From assembly GCA_013373625.1 (NCBI GenBank), contig JABXHM010000040.1, positions 1 to 40,394 of the forward strand: a stretch of DNA of 40,394 bases. The letters run 5' to 3'. Position numbers and translations under genes: made by a program. The notes beneath the pieces were generated by a model. The model saw only the letters and a program-made list of their open reading frames with translations, was not told the origin of the DNA and made no database searches. Below are positions 1 through 8,019 of this stretch, piece after piece. How positions within the stretch are numbered: the first letter of the stretch is position 1; the number at the start of each line of letters is the position of its first letter. Source of the stretch: Alteromonadaceae bacterium (GTDB lineage Bacteria; Pseudomonadota; Gammaproteobacteria; Enterobacterales; Alteromonadaceae).

Positions 1-175
1 ACGATGGGAAAACAAACTGGATGGCTTAGGTTACGGGGCCTGCATCATCGCCACCGAAAACCAAAATGCGTCGCTCATTGCCAGTCAGTTACAGCAGGCA
101 CAGCAAGCCTCAACAACTGCTGCAGTAATTGCCGGCTCCGCCGCAGTAACGGGCGCTAGCGGTTCTGGCGAATAA
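1..175 (+). CDS. 3' end of an unidentified gene (partial)
   Basis: An open frame enters from the left edge in the register starting at base 2 and ends at TAA 173-175, giving 57 visible residues. It begins RWENKLDGLGYGACII and ends in a low-complexity Ala/Gln/Ser/Gly tail. The segment KLDGLGYGACIIA loosely recalls the C-terminal glycine-rich motif of GHMP kinases, but the match is too weak to name a function. It points towards the minus-strand ABC operon, so the two are convergent. Whether this really is a gene end depends on sequence outside the window. Confidence 0.45.
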   Translation, partial: RWENKLDGLGYGACIIATENQNASLIASQLQQAQQASTTAAVIAGSAAVTGASGSGE

Positions 176-267
176 TCCGCTTTTTGTGGTGGGATTCATT
201 GGCTGAACTGTGCAGATTTGCCATTCAATCAATATGATGGTGGGTGTCATTCATGTTAAGCCATTAC

Positions 268-301
268 GTGTGCCATAAGCACCCTGGGGTACCTGGCACA
301 C
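268..301. repeat. Inverted repeat GTGTGCCA...TGGCACAC between convergent genes
   Basis: Perfect 8-base arms (268-275 and 294-301) flank an 18-base centre that itself contains a short ACCC/GGGT pairing. It lies in the 141 bp gap between two convergent genes. That suits a bidirectional 3'-end hairpin, but neither strand has a following T-tract, so it is not called a terminator. Nothing else is evident in the gap. Confidence 0.4.
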
Positions 302-316
302 ATGATAAATGTTGCG

Positions 317-1573
317 TTAGTCTGAATGGAGGGCATCAATAGGGTTAAGCTTTGATGCCTTAATAGCCGGAAATACACCAAACCCTACGCCAACCAACAG
401 GCAAATGGATACCGACAAAATAATTGCCGTAAGTGACCAACTTACTGCCCATTCAGAGTAAAAACCGATAATTTCTGATAAAACCAGGCCAAATACGATT
501 CCAAGTACTCCTCCCAGTACAGAGATTACAAAGCTCTCAGCGATAAATTGAAGCTTGATATCCTGCTGTGTAGCGCCCACCGCTCGCAATAAGCCAATTT
601 CCTTGGTGCGTTCAAGCACGTTTGCCAGCATGATATTCATGATGCCGATACCACCTACTAACAGTGAAATCCCGGCAACACAGGCCATGACTATATTGAA
701 TATGCGCTGGGTGTTTTCCTGTTGTGCAAGCAACTCAACCGGGATGATCAGGTTGTAGTCTTCGACACCAGCATGGCGCTGCTCAAGCAGTTGTGTCACC
801 GCTTTCGCGGCCAGAACAGTAGAGTAATCGTCTACCACTTCAAATTTAACCACATCAAGTTCGGTGGCGAGTGCTTCAGTATTCAGTTTTTTCTGACTGG
901 TGGAGAGCGGAATAAATACACGGTTGCGATCACCGTTAATCTTAACGCCCTGAAATGCATCTTTATTAAAAGATGGTGCTGCAATAACGCCTACTACCTC
1001 AAACCATGCATGGTTTATTTTTAAGAACTTGCCGAGCGGCTCCGTCTCCGGAAACAAGGCTGCAGCGACATCTGCGCCGAGTACGGCTACCTGGGCAACG
1101 TGAAGCTCGTCATCTTCGGTAAGCAAACGGCCTTTGGCCGGCGCCATACTGGCCAGATCAAAATAGCTGCTGGTAACCCCTACAGCGGTGGCATCAGCTT
1201 TTGCATAATCACTATACAAGGCAAAGAGTTTAATTTGTTTTTCGCCGCTGTAGTTGGTAATGAAGGGCAGGGTTGCCATTGCCGATTCCACATCGGCAGA
1301 ATTCAGCCCCAACGAGTCTTCTCGTATATCCCTGAGCTCTTCTGCAGTGTAGCTTTTAGACTCGATAATGAGGTTCTGTAAACCCATCGAGCCAATCATT
1401 TTCAGGGCTTCCTGTTCAGCGCCTTTGCCGATATTCAGCATGGCTATGACCGCCCCAACACCGAAGATCATGCCCAGTAAAGTAAGGAACGTGCGCAGTT
1501 TTTGAGCCAATAACTCTTGCAGAGCATCGGCAACCAGTAAACGCGTTTTGGTTAGCGTTAATTGCTGTAACAT
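317..1573 (-). CDS. ABC transporter permease, MacB/FtsX type
   Basis: Inner-membrane subunit of an ABC exporter, 418 residues. A first membrane helix at about residues 28-48 (FLTLLGMIFGVGAVIAML) is followed by a roughly 220-residue periplasmic MacB-PCD-like domain. Three C-terminal helices follow, with the FtsX signature NIMLANVLERTKEIGLLRAVGA. This is the usual half-transporter size and topology for MacB/LolC-like mechanotransmission proteins, here without the fused ATPase of true MacB. Its start overlaps the stop of the upstream adaptor gene (TGATG), so it is the last gene of a tightly coupled operon whose ATPase is the first gene. The substrate cannot be read from sequence; peptide, lipid or antibiotic export are all possible. 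Confidence 0.9.
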   Translation of the reverse strand: MLQQLTLTKTRLLVADALQELLAQKLRTFLTLLGMIFGVGAVIAMLNIGKGAEQEALKMIGSMGLQNLIIESKSYTAEELRDIREDSLGLNSADVESAMATLPFITNYSGEKQIKLFALYSDYAKADATAVGVTSSYFDLASMAPAKGRLLTEDDELHVAQVAVLGADVAAALFPETEPLGKFLKINHAWFEVVGVIAAPSFNKDAFQGVKINGDRNRVFIPLSTSQKKLNTEALATELDVVKFEVVDDYSTVLAAKAVTQLLEQRHAGVEDYNLIIPVELLAQQENTQRIFNIVMACVAGISLLVGGIGIMNIMLANVLERTKEIGLLRAVGATQQDIKLQFIAESFVISVLGGVLGIVFGLVLSEIIGFYSEWAVSWSLTAIILSVSICLLVGVGFGVFPAIKASKLNPIDALHSD

Positions 1574-2757
1574 CAGATCAGCTCCCGGTAGGACAGGGCA
1601 ATGTTATCGCCTTCATCAAGACCATTTGTCACTTCGACAAAGTGCAGGTTCTTGCTACCAATTTCAATTTGTTGGCGGTGAAAACGATTACCGTCACGCA
1701 GGAACACATAATTGATACCCTGCTGGTTATAGATAGCCTGAATGGGCACCAGTAATTTTTCTTCATTTTGCGACACCTCTATGGTGGCATTCAGTTTCCG
1801 CCCCGGCGTAAGTAAGGGGGAGTCCTGATCATCAATTTCAATGGTGACTTCAAAATACTTGGTAGGGTTTCCACGTGATATAGTCCGGGAAAATCCTGAG
1901 ACACTTTTCAGGGAGCCCGAAAATACCTTGTCAGGATAAGCTTCGAGCTGAATTGACACTGGTTGGCCAGGCGCCAAGCCGATTGCCTGTTTATCAAGGA
2001 CATATCCTTTCGCCTGCATCTGCGATAAATCAGGCAGTTTGGCGATGGGCCGGCCGGGGAACACGGTTTGTCCTATGGAGGGCTTTTCTCCCCGCCAGTT
2101 GGACTCATAAACCAGTAAGCCATCATAGGGCGCATAAATCTCCAGGCTTTCAATGGCGGCTTTGATTTGATTATATTTTTGTTCACTGCCTTTTTTGCGA
2201 ATATCAAGCACATCTATAGCACTGGTATTTTGCTCTACGACACTGTCTTTTTTCCAGTCCAGATAGTTGTCTTTGGCACCAAGGTATTCCTTGTTCTGCA
2301 TATTTTCGATTATTTCTATTCGTGAATATACTCTGAGATCGTCCACGGTGAATTCATCGGCAAAGGCGAATTCTTTCATGACCAGCGTTTTATCCATTTC
2401 AACGTCGCGTTCTTCCTGGGTAAGCGTGGTACGGTTAAGTTTCATATCTTCTTCGAGCAGCATCATCGCCAGCATTTCTTTGCGCATGTCGAGGGTTAAC
2501 TGCTCGGCATCAAAACGAGCAATTAACTGACCTTTCTTTACGTTTGTGTATTCTTTTTCGAGCCAGGCGATAGTCATTGGTTGGCGGCTCGATGCGCCAA
2601 TTGTGGTGGCGCTGGCGGCCTCTAGTTCGCCGTCCACAGGGACCTTTAATTCAAAAGGTTGCAGCGTTACCTCATAAGTCGGTATTGTTTGTTCGGTTTC
2701 ACTACAGGCGCTCAGAAATAGTGCTGCTACCAGGCAGTATAACAATTGGCGTGTCAT
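1573..2757 (-). CDS. HlyD/MacA-type periplasmic adaptor lipoprotein (third adaptor)
   Basis: 394-residue membrane-fusion protein. The N-terminus MTRQLLYCLVAALFLSACSE ends in a lipobox (LSAC), so it is probably a lipid-anchored periplasmic protein. Next come a barrel/lipoyl half (VPVDGELEAASATTIG), a long charged alpha-helical hairpin (about residues 95-200), the second lipoyl half (IYAPYDGLLVYE) and beta-barrel and membrane-proximal domains near the C-terminus (LVPIQAIYNQQGINYVFL). It is the longest of three adaptors in the operon. It overlaps the upstream adaptor gene by ATGA and the permease gene by TGATG. Adaptors of this family link an inner-membrane transporter to a TolC-like channel; no such channel is encoded in the window. 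Confidence 0.88.
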   Translation of the reverse strand: MTRQLLYCLVAALFLSACSETEQTIPTYEVTLQPFELKVPVDGELEAASATTIGASSRQPMTIAWLEKEYTNVKKGQLIARFDAEQLTLDMRKEMLAMMLLEEDMKLNRTTLTQEERDVEMDKTLVMKEFAFADEFTVDDLRVYSRIEIIENMQNKEYLGAKDNYLDWKKDSVVEQNTSAIDVLDIRKKGSEQKYNQIKAAIESLEIYAPYDGLLVYESNWRGEKPSIGQTVFPGRPIAKLPDLSQMQAKGYVLDKQAIGLAPGQPVSIQLEAYPDKVFSGSLKSVSGFSRTISRGNPTKYFEVTIEIDDQDSPLLTPGRKLNATIEVSQNEEKLLVPIQAIYNQQGINYVFLRDGNRFHRQQIEIGSKNLHFVEVTNGLDEGDNIALSYRELI

Positions 2758-3746
2758 GACAAGGCGTCCTTCTGTACTTCAATATTGGCTTTCATACCGG
2801 GGCGCATGCGTTCAGCATCAATACGTTCAAGCTCAATTTCGACATCAAATACAATACTCAGGTTCGTCGAAGATTTTTCCTTATATGCCTCGCCTAACGA
2901 AATGATTCGTCCCGAGTACGGAACTTCGGGATAGGCATCGAGGGTAACTTTTACTTTTGAACCAATATTGAGCTTAGCGGTGTCAGCTTCATCGAACTGC
3001 GCTTTCACCGCAAGCTTATCTAACGATGGTATGGTAAGAATCGTTAGACCCATGTACACAGTGTCACCAACGGCCGTCTTTTCGCCATCCGGGGCCGCTG
3101 TGTACATAATTAATCCGGCTTTAGGCGCAGCTACCGACAACTTGGCGATGTTGCGTTGTGTTTCTGCAAGTTTTGATTGCAGACGCTTTATTTTACTTTG
3201 TGCCAGTTGATCTTTCAGTTCTCTGGCTTCAGTGAATTGTGCAGCTTGTTGTTTCGCCTGAGCGAGTTTTGCGGTAGCAATGGCAAATTCTTTGCGCTGT
3301 TTTTCTTTTTCTACCCGTTTGGTACTGATATCAACAATTTCCGCCAGCCGCTTTTCTTTTTCATAGTTCATCTGGGCTTCAGCCAGTGCCAGCTTGAGTT
3401 CTTCAGCTTTGGCTTCGTTTTCGAGCTGTTGCTTTTCAAAGTTTTTCTTTTCGGCCGCGAGGGAGCTTTGTTGCTCAATCAAACGGGTTTGCAGCTGTTG
3501 ACCGTCAAACTTCACCAGCACGTCACCTGTCTTTACATTGGTATTTTCGGGGACCAGATATTGTACTTTCATTTGCCACATGCCACGCACCGATGGCGGC
3601 GATATGCTGGCCGTTTCCAATGATACAATTTCGCCTGAGGCGGTCAGCGGTTGACTAAGGTTTTTACCGGATACAACTTGTTGCTGTGCATTATCGTTGC
3701 ACCCGCTAAGCAGTAAGATTGCTAATATTGCTATATTAGTTCGCAT
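2754..3746 (-). CDS. HlyD-type periplasmic adaptor lipoprotein (second adaptor)
   Basis: 330 residues from the ATG at 3746. This start is preferred over one 30 bases upstream because GAGGAA lies about 8 bases before it and it yields a clean lipoprotein signal, MRTNIAILAILLLSGC. The body has an adaptor layout: N-terminal lipoyl half, a long Lys/Glu/Gln/Ala-rich coiled-coil hairpin (about 85-190), the second lipoyl half (LSVAAPKAGLIMYTAAPDGE) and a beta-barrel ending in PGMKANIEVQ. The start lies inside the 3' end of the upstream adaptor gene (11-base overlap), so translation is likely coupled. Its sequence clearly differs from the adaptors on either side, so it is not a recent tandem copy. Confidence 0.87.
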   Translation of the reverse strand: MRTNIAILAILLLSGCNDNAQQQVVSGKNLSQPLTASGEIVSLETASISPPSVRGMWQMKVQYLVPENTNVKTGDVLVKFDGQQLQTRLIEQQSSLAAEKKNFEKQQLENEAKAEELKLALAEAQMNYEKEKRLAEIVDISTKRVEKEKQRKEFAIATAKLAQAKQQAAQFTEARELKDQLAQSKIKRLQSKLAETQRNIAKLSVAAPKAGLIMYTAAPDGEKTAVGDTVYMGLTILTIPSLDKLAVKAQFDEADTAKLNIGSKVKVTLDAYPEVPYSGRIISLGEAYKEKSSTNLSIVFDVEIELERIDAERMRPGMKANIEVQKDALS

Positions 3747-4716
3747 AAGAGAGTTCCTCAGAAGGCTGCAGCACAACGCGCACGCTCATACCGGGCAATA
3801 ATTTTTGGGTCGGCATCTGGCTGAATGACAATTCCATTTGATAATAGGCACTGTTGCCCCAACCGGCTTTTTTCTCTGGCTGGGACACCACATTGGTGAC
3901 CCGGGCGTTATATTGTTCACCAGGAAAAGCATCGAGGGTGACGACGGCTCTATTACCCGCGTCAACCTTGTCCGCATCTATCTCATGAACCCAGGCATCA
4001 ATTTTAAACCCTTTAATATCCTGAACTTCCATCACTTTCATGGCAGCCTGTAACGTTGTACCGGCAGTAATTTTCTCATTCGTCCAGGGGTGGTACATGT
4101 GACTCACTACACCGTCGATGGTTGAAACAACTTTTAACTGTGATAACTGATAGCGTTGATATTCGATATTTTCTTCGAGCTTGGTAATCTCTATTTTTTG
4201 CTTCTCAATGGTGTTTTCACGTTCTATCAACTTCTGATCGAGCGCTTGTTGTGCTTTAAATTGCTCAACTAACGCCCGCTCTAAAGCCAGTTTGTAATGC
4301 CCTTTGTCATAATCACTCACGTCGTTGCTTTTTATTTCCGCTTCAATGCGTGCTTTCTCGACTTCCAGGTTGGCTATCTTAACGGCACTTTGGGCATCGC
4401 TAACGGCTTGATCCAGCTCTACCTGTTTACTCTTCAATTCAAGCTGTTGGGTTTGCAGAGCATCTTCATTTTGCTCCAACTGGGCATCAACGCTGCCTGA
4501 ATCAAATACGGCAATGGTATCACCGGACGACACGATAGCGCCTTCTTCTATCATCCACTGGATCTGGATATTCCAGCGATCAGTACGCGGTGCGCTGACT
4601 GTTTGAACGTTTGAAGAACTGACCTTGCCGGTAATAATGAGTGGCGCGTCTTGTGCACTACAAACACTGGTAAATATTGCAAGTAGTAAAAAATACAGAG
4701 GCTTTATTGATTTCAT
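3736..4716 (-). CDS. HlyD-type periplasmic adaptor (first adaptor)
   Basis: 326 residues with an N-terminal export signal (MKSIKPLYFLLLAIFTSVCSAQ). The residue before Cys is Val, so a classical lipobox is absent and cleavage after the CSA is more likely. This makes it probably a soluble periplasmic adaptor, unlike the next two. A coiled-coil hairpin spans about residues 75-190. The second lipoyl half reads VVSTIDGVVSHMYHPW and the barrel ends in LLPGMSVRVVLQP. It follows the ATPase gene with a TAATG overlap. It belongs to the membrane-fusion protein family; its exact place in the assembly is unknown. Confidence 0.86.
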   Translation of the reverse strand: MKSIKPLYFLLLAIFTSVCSAQDAPLIITGKVSSSNVQTVSAPRTDRWNIQIQWMIEEGAIVSSGDTIAVFDSGSVDAQLEQNEDALQTQQLELKSKQVELDQAVSDAQSAVKIANLEVEKARIEAEIKSNDVSDYDKGHYKLALERALVEQFKAQQALDQKLIERENTIEKQKIEITKLEENIEYQRYQLSQLKVVSTIDGVVSHMYHPWTNEKITAGTTLQAAMKVMEVQDIKGFKIDAWVHEIDADKVDAGNRAVVTLDAFPGEQYNARVTNVVSQPEKKAGWGNSAYYQMELSFSQMPTQKLLPGMSVRVVLQPSEELSYAN

Positions 4717-5393
4717 TAATTCACTCTCTCGCTCATGATCTGTCCATCTTTCATCGTGACGACTTTCTGAGCATACTCGGCAATGTTTTCTTCGTGGGTA
4801 ACCATGACAATTGTTTGGCCTTGTTGATGCAGTTCTGTAAGCAGAGCCATAATGTCATCAGATGTTTTACTGTCCAAATTACCAGTAGGCTCATCTGCCA
4901 AAATCATCGTTGGGTTGTTAACCAGTGCACGGGCAATAGCGACACGCTGGCGCTGTCCACCCGACATTTCAAACGGACGGTGGTGCATGCGGTGTTCAAG
5001 ACCCACTTTTTTCAGTAGTGTTTCTGCTCGTTGGGTGGCCTCTTCATCGCTGACGTTACTGTAGCGCAGCGGCAGCTTAACGTTACCGATGGCATCCAGT
5101 TTTGGTAGCAGGTGGAAGGTTTGAAAAATAAAACCAATATGCTCATTGCGTATTTTAGACAGGGCTTCGTCACTTAAACTGCTCACCGGGTTTTGGTTTA
5201 ACAGGTATTGACCTCCTTCAGGCGTGTCGAGGCATCCCAATATATTCATTAACGTCGATTTACCAGAGCCTGAACTGCCCATAAAGGCGACGAATTCGTT
5301 TTGCTCAATGGTCAGTGAAACATCGTTAAGAGCGACAATAGTCTCTTCACCATTGGTGAAGCTCTTTCGAATATTATGCAGTGTTATCATCAA
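4716..5393 (-). CDS. ABC transporter ATPase, MacB/LolD family
   Basis: 225-residue nucleotide-binding subunit, and first gene of the minus-strand export operon. Walker A is GSSGSGKST (Lys45), the Q-loop is in IGFIFQTFHLLPKL, the signature is MSGGQRQR, Walker B is MILADEPTGNLD, and the H-loop His is in IVMVTHEENIAEYA. The LADEPTGNLDS form and the size are typical of the LolD/MacB/FtsE subgroup, which pairs with FtsX-fold permeases such as the last gene of this operon. The start could be either of two adjacent ATG codons. The gene is divergent from aroF across a 307 bp gap. Confidence 0.93.
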   Translation of the reverse strand: MMITLHNIRKSFTNGEETIVALNDVSLTIEQNEFVAFMGSSGSGKSTLMNILGCLDTPEGGQYLLNQNPVSSLSDEALSKIRNEHIGFIFQTFHLLPKLDAIGNVKLPLRYSNVSDEEATQRAETLLKKVGLEHRMHHRPFEMSGGQRQRVAIARALVNNPTMILADEPTGNLDSKTSDDIMALLTELHQQGQTIVMVTHEENIAEYAQKVVTMKDGQIMSERVN

Positions 5394-5700
5394 TGTACAC
5401 TCATTATTATTGTATTTTATGCAAAAACAGATCGCGTTGGCTTGCTACTTTAGAGGTGTCTTTGAATTCATACAAGCCATTAACGTCGCTACTTAACCCG
5501 TGGTAACAGTTCGTTACAAATAAGTGTAATTTTGAAGTTTTTCCTTGCGTCCTTTATAGAATATTGTTAAAAAGTCAACGCTTAAAAATGATATCGTAAT
5601 TTCTCCTTGTAAACAATTATGTACATATGTATTTTTTGCCGGGCTCTGCTTTATATGTAAAGCGGCATTTAAGAATTCTGTTAAATAAGAGCGACACTTT
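5394..5700. other. Divergent intergenic region, ABC operon / aroF
   Basis: This 307 bp A+T-rich region separates the two divergent genes. The aroF-proximal half holds a TyrR-type box and overlapping promoter (see 5607-5635). A weaker half-match, TGTAAA then six bases then TTTAAG, lies at 5656-5673, centred 48 bp downstream of the main box. It lacks the second conserved C. No convincing -35/-10 pair for the ABC operon could be fixed. No gene is seen in the gap. Confidence 0.6.
5607..5635 (+). promoter_or_regulatory. Putative aroF promoter with overlapping TyrR box
   Basis: TGTAAA-CAATTA-TGTACA at 5608-5625 matches the TyrR box TGTAAA-N6-TTTACA with one mismatch and keeps the essential G and C 14 bases apart. 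It overlaps a candidate -35 TTGTAA (5607-5612), which is separated by 17 bases from a candidate -10 TATTTT (5630-5635). A repressor bound here would block polymerase, as at E. coli aroF. Transcription would begin near 5642. The box is seen directly; the promoter hexamers are weak, and TyrR control is inferred from the match and the genes served. Confidence 0.65.
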
Positions 5701-6792
5701 ATGATAAAGGACACAATTAATAATATTCACGTGAGTTCTGAAAGCGTTATGGTGACGCCCGAAGCGCTTGCAGCGCAACTACCGGTTTCTGAGCGGGCGC
5801 TGGAGGTGATCAGACAGTCACGGGACATCATATCAGACATTATTCATCGCAAAGATCACCGTATGCTGGTGGTTTGTGGTCCCTGTTCGATTCATGATAT
5901 CGAAGCGGCCAAAGATTATGCTCTGCGGTTAAAAGAGCTGCATGAGTGCTACAAAGATACCTTGTATATTGTAATGCGGGTATATTTTGAAAAGCCGCGC
6001 ACGACGACGGGCTGGAAAGGGCTCATCAACGACCCACACATCAACGATACATTTGATATTGAAACCGGCTTGTATAAAGCCAGAGAGTTACTTATTTGGT
6101 TGGCAGAGCTGGAATTACCGGTAGCTACCGAGGCGCTCGACCCAATCAGCCCTCAGTACCTGGCGGAGTTATTTAGCTGGAGCGCTATTGGTGCACGTAC
6201 TTCAGAATCACAAACTCACCGGGAAATGGCCAGTGGTTTGTCGATGCCGGTGGGCTTCAAAAACGGTACTGACGGTAGTCTTGATATTGCTATTAATGCA
6301 CTGCGTTCGGCAGCCTCATCACATCGTTTCATGGGCATCAACAAACAGGGGCAGGTCAGTATTATCGAAACTCAGGGTAACCCTGATGGCCATATAATAT
6401 TGCGTGGTGGCAAGCAGCCTAATTATGATTCAGTTTGCGTGAGCGAATGCGAAGAATGGATGGCACAAGCGGGATTGACCGCTGGTTTGGTGGTTGACTG
6501 TTCGCATGCCAACTCTAGTAAAGATTATCGCCGTCAACCCGCAGTGGCCAAGAATGTAGTGAACCAAATTTTGGAAGGTAATCAATCCATAATTGGGATT
6601 ATGCTGGAAAGCCATTTGAAATCCGGCAATCAGAAGTCTGACGGTATTGCGTTTGAAGATCTTGAATACGGGGTGTCGATCACTGACGGTTGTATTGACT
6701 GGGAAGCCACTGAAAGCCTGCTTGATCAAATGCGTGATAAGCTTATTACTGTGCTACCATTGCGACAAAACAAGCGAACGGAATTAGCCTGA
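5701..6792 (+). CDS. aroF: 3-deoxy-7-phosphoheptulonate synthase (DAHP synthase), AroF type
   Basis: Catalyses the first step of the shikimate pathway, condensing phosphoenolpyruvate with erythrose 4-phosphate. The 363 residues align throughout with class I DAHP synthases. Landmarks are VVCGPCSIHD (metal and substrate binding), MRVYFEKPRTT, GWKGLINDPH, ATEALDP, WSAIGARTSESQTHREMASGL, KNGTDGS, and VDCSHANSSKDYRRQP. The N-terminus (KDTINNIHVSSE) and the coupling to tyrA, whose ATG follows the stop by 3 bases, identify the tyrosine-sensitive AroF isoenzyme rather than AroG or AroH. The TyrR-like box upstream agrees with this. Inhibition by Tyr is inferred from the family. Confidence 0.95.
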   Translation: MIKDTINNIHVSSESVMVTPEALAAQLPVSERALEVIRQSRDIISDIIHRKDHRMLVVCGPCSIHDIEAAKDYALRLKELHECYKDTLYIVMRVYFEKPRTTTGWKGLINDPHINDTFDIETGLYKARELLIWLAELELPVATEALDPISPQYLAELFSWSAIGARTSESQTHREMASGLSMPVGFKNGTDGSLDIAINALRSAASSHRFMGINKQGQVSIIETQGNPDGHIILRGGKQPNYDSVCVSECEEWMAQAGLTAGLVVDCSHANSSKDYRRQPAVAKNVVNQILEGNQSIIGIMLESHLKSGNQKSDGIAFEDLEYGVSITDGCIDWEATESLLDQMRDKLITVLPLRQNKRTELA

Positions 6793-6795
6793 TTA

Positions 6796-7947
6796 ATGTC
6801 TCAAAACAATTCGGAAAAGTTTGCTCAACAACTGAGTGAATTACGCCTTGGTATCGATGAGTTGGATAGCCAGCTCATCGAACTCATGGCCAAACGCGCG
6901 GAATTAACCTGCCAGGTTGGTGAAATCAAAGCAAAAACCGGTATGCCTGTTTATGTGCCGGAACGCGAAGCCGAGATGCTCGATAAGCGTAAACAGCAAG
7001 CCGAGCAGCTAGGTGTTTCAAGCTCACTTATAGAAGATCTGCTGCGGCGCATTATGCGCGAATCGTATCATTTGCAAAACAATCGTTACCGCTGCATCAA
7101 TCCGGGAATTAAACGCATTGTCATTATTGGTGGTGCGGGTGCACTGGGGAGTGTTTTTGTAGGCCTGTTTGAGCGCAGTGGTTACAACGTCGATATTCTC
7201 GAAAAAGACGACTGGGAATGCGCTGCTGACTTATTCGCTGCTGCAAGTTTAGTCCTTGTGTCGGTGCCGATAAATCTCACGGTTGACGTTATTCATTCAC
7301 TTAAAAAGCTGCCAGCGGATTGCATTCTTGCAGATATTACCAGTATTAAACATAAGCCTCTTGCTGCCATGATGGAGGCGCATAACGGCCCGGTAGTGGG
7401 TTTACACCCAATGTTTGGGCCAGATGCGCCTGGTATGATTAAACAAGTCGTAGTGGTGTGTCATGGCCGTCAGGCGGATAAATACGACTGGCTGCTGGAG
7501 CAGATGCAAACATGGGGCGCTTCTTTAATTGAGGTGAGTGCCGATGATCATGACCAGGCCATGGCCTTTATACAGGTGATGCGTCACTTCAATACCTTTG
7601 TTTACGGGGCTCATCTTGCTGGCGAAAACCCTGATTTAGTGCAACTGACTAATTTGAGTTCACCCATTTATCGACTAGAGTTAGCTATGGTGGGGCGATT
7701 ATTTGCGCAGTCACCAACACTGTATGCTGATATCATTTTTAATAACCCGGATAACTTTGTTTTATTGGAGCGCTTCCATCAGCGTTTTGGCGAGGCTCTT
7801 AAACTATTGAATAATGGCAATAAAGCAGAATTTGTTCGACAATTTAACGCAATTGGTGAGTGGTTTGGCGATTATGCCAAAACTTGTTTGATTGACAGTA
7901 AACGTTTGCTGCTGAAAGCGGATGATGATCAAATGCTAAGAACATAA
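6796..7947 (+). CDS. tyrA: Bifunctional chorismate mutase / prephenate dehydrogenase (T-protein)
   Basis: Converts chorismate to prephenate and then oxidatively to 4-hydroxyphenylpyruvate for tyrosine synthesis. 383 residues. An AroQ-type chorismate mutase domain spans about residues 1-95 ([30 protein letters not shown]). A Rossmann NAD-binding motif ([14 protein letters not shown]) starts near residue 112, and the dehydrogenase core follows with [10 protein letters not shown] and GLHPMFGPD. Size and domain order match enterobacterial TyrA. It lies 3 bases after the aroF stop and surely shares its transcript. No clear intrinsic terminator follows. Confidence 0.95.
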   Translation: MSQNNSEKFAQQLSELRLGIDELDSQLIELMAKRAELTCQVGEIKAKTGMPVYVPEREAEMLDKRKQQAEQLGVSSSLIEDLLRRIMRESYHLQNNRYRCINPGIKRIVIIGGAGALGSVFVGLFERSGYNVDILEKDDWECAADLFAAASLVLVSVPINLTVDVIHSLKKLPADCILADITSIKHKPLAAMMEAHNGPVVGLHPMFGPDAPGMIKQVVVVCHGRQADKYDWLLEQMQTWGASLIEVSADDHDQAMAFIQVMRHFNTFVYGAHLAGENPDLVQLTNLSSPIYRLELAMVGRLFAQSPTLYADIIFNNPDNFVLLERFHQRFGEALKLLNNGNKAEFVRQFNAIGEWFGDYAKTCLIDSKRLLLKADDDQMLRT

Positions 7948-8019
7948 TTGGTTTGTTCGGTAATACTCGAGCAATGTAGAGCATAGTGGTTGCCAGTTTT
8001 TTTACCGGAGTACCTATTA

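Noticed and set aside
5525..5542. Third possible TyrR box far upstream of aroF
   Set aside because: Only the first half-site resembles the consensus; the second arm matches at two of six positions.
7948..8019. Terminator between tyrA and the chemoreceptor gene
   Set aside because: A T-run is present near 7997-8003 but no stable stem precedes it.
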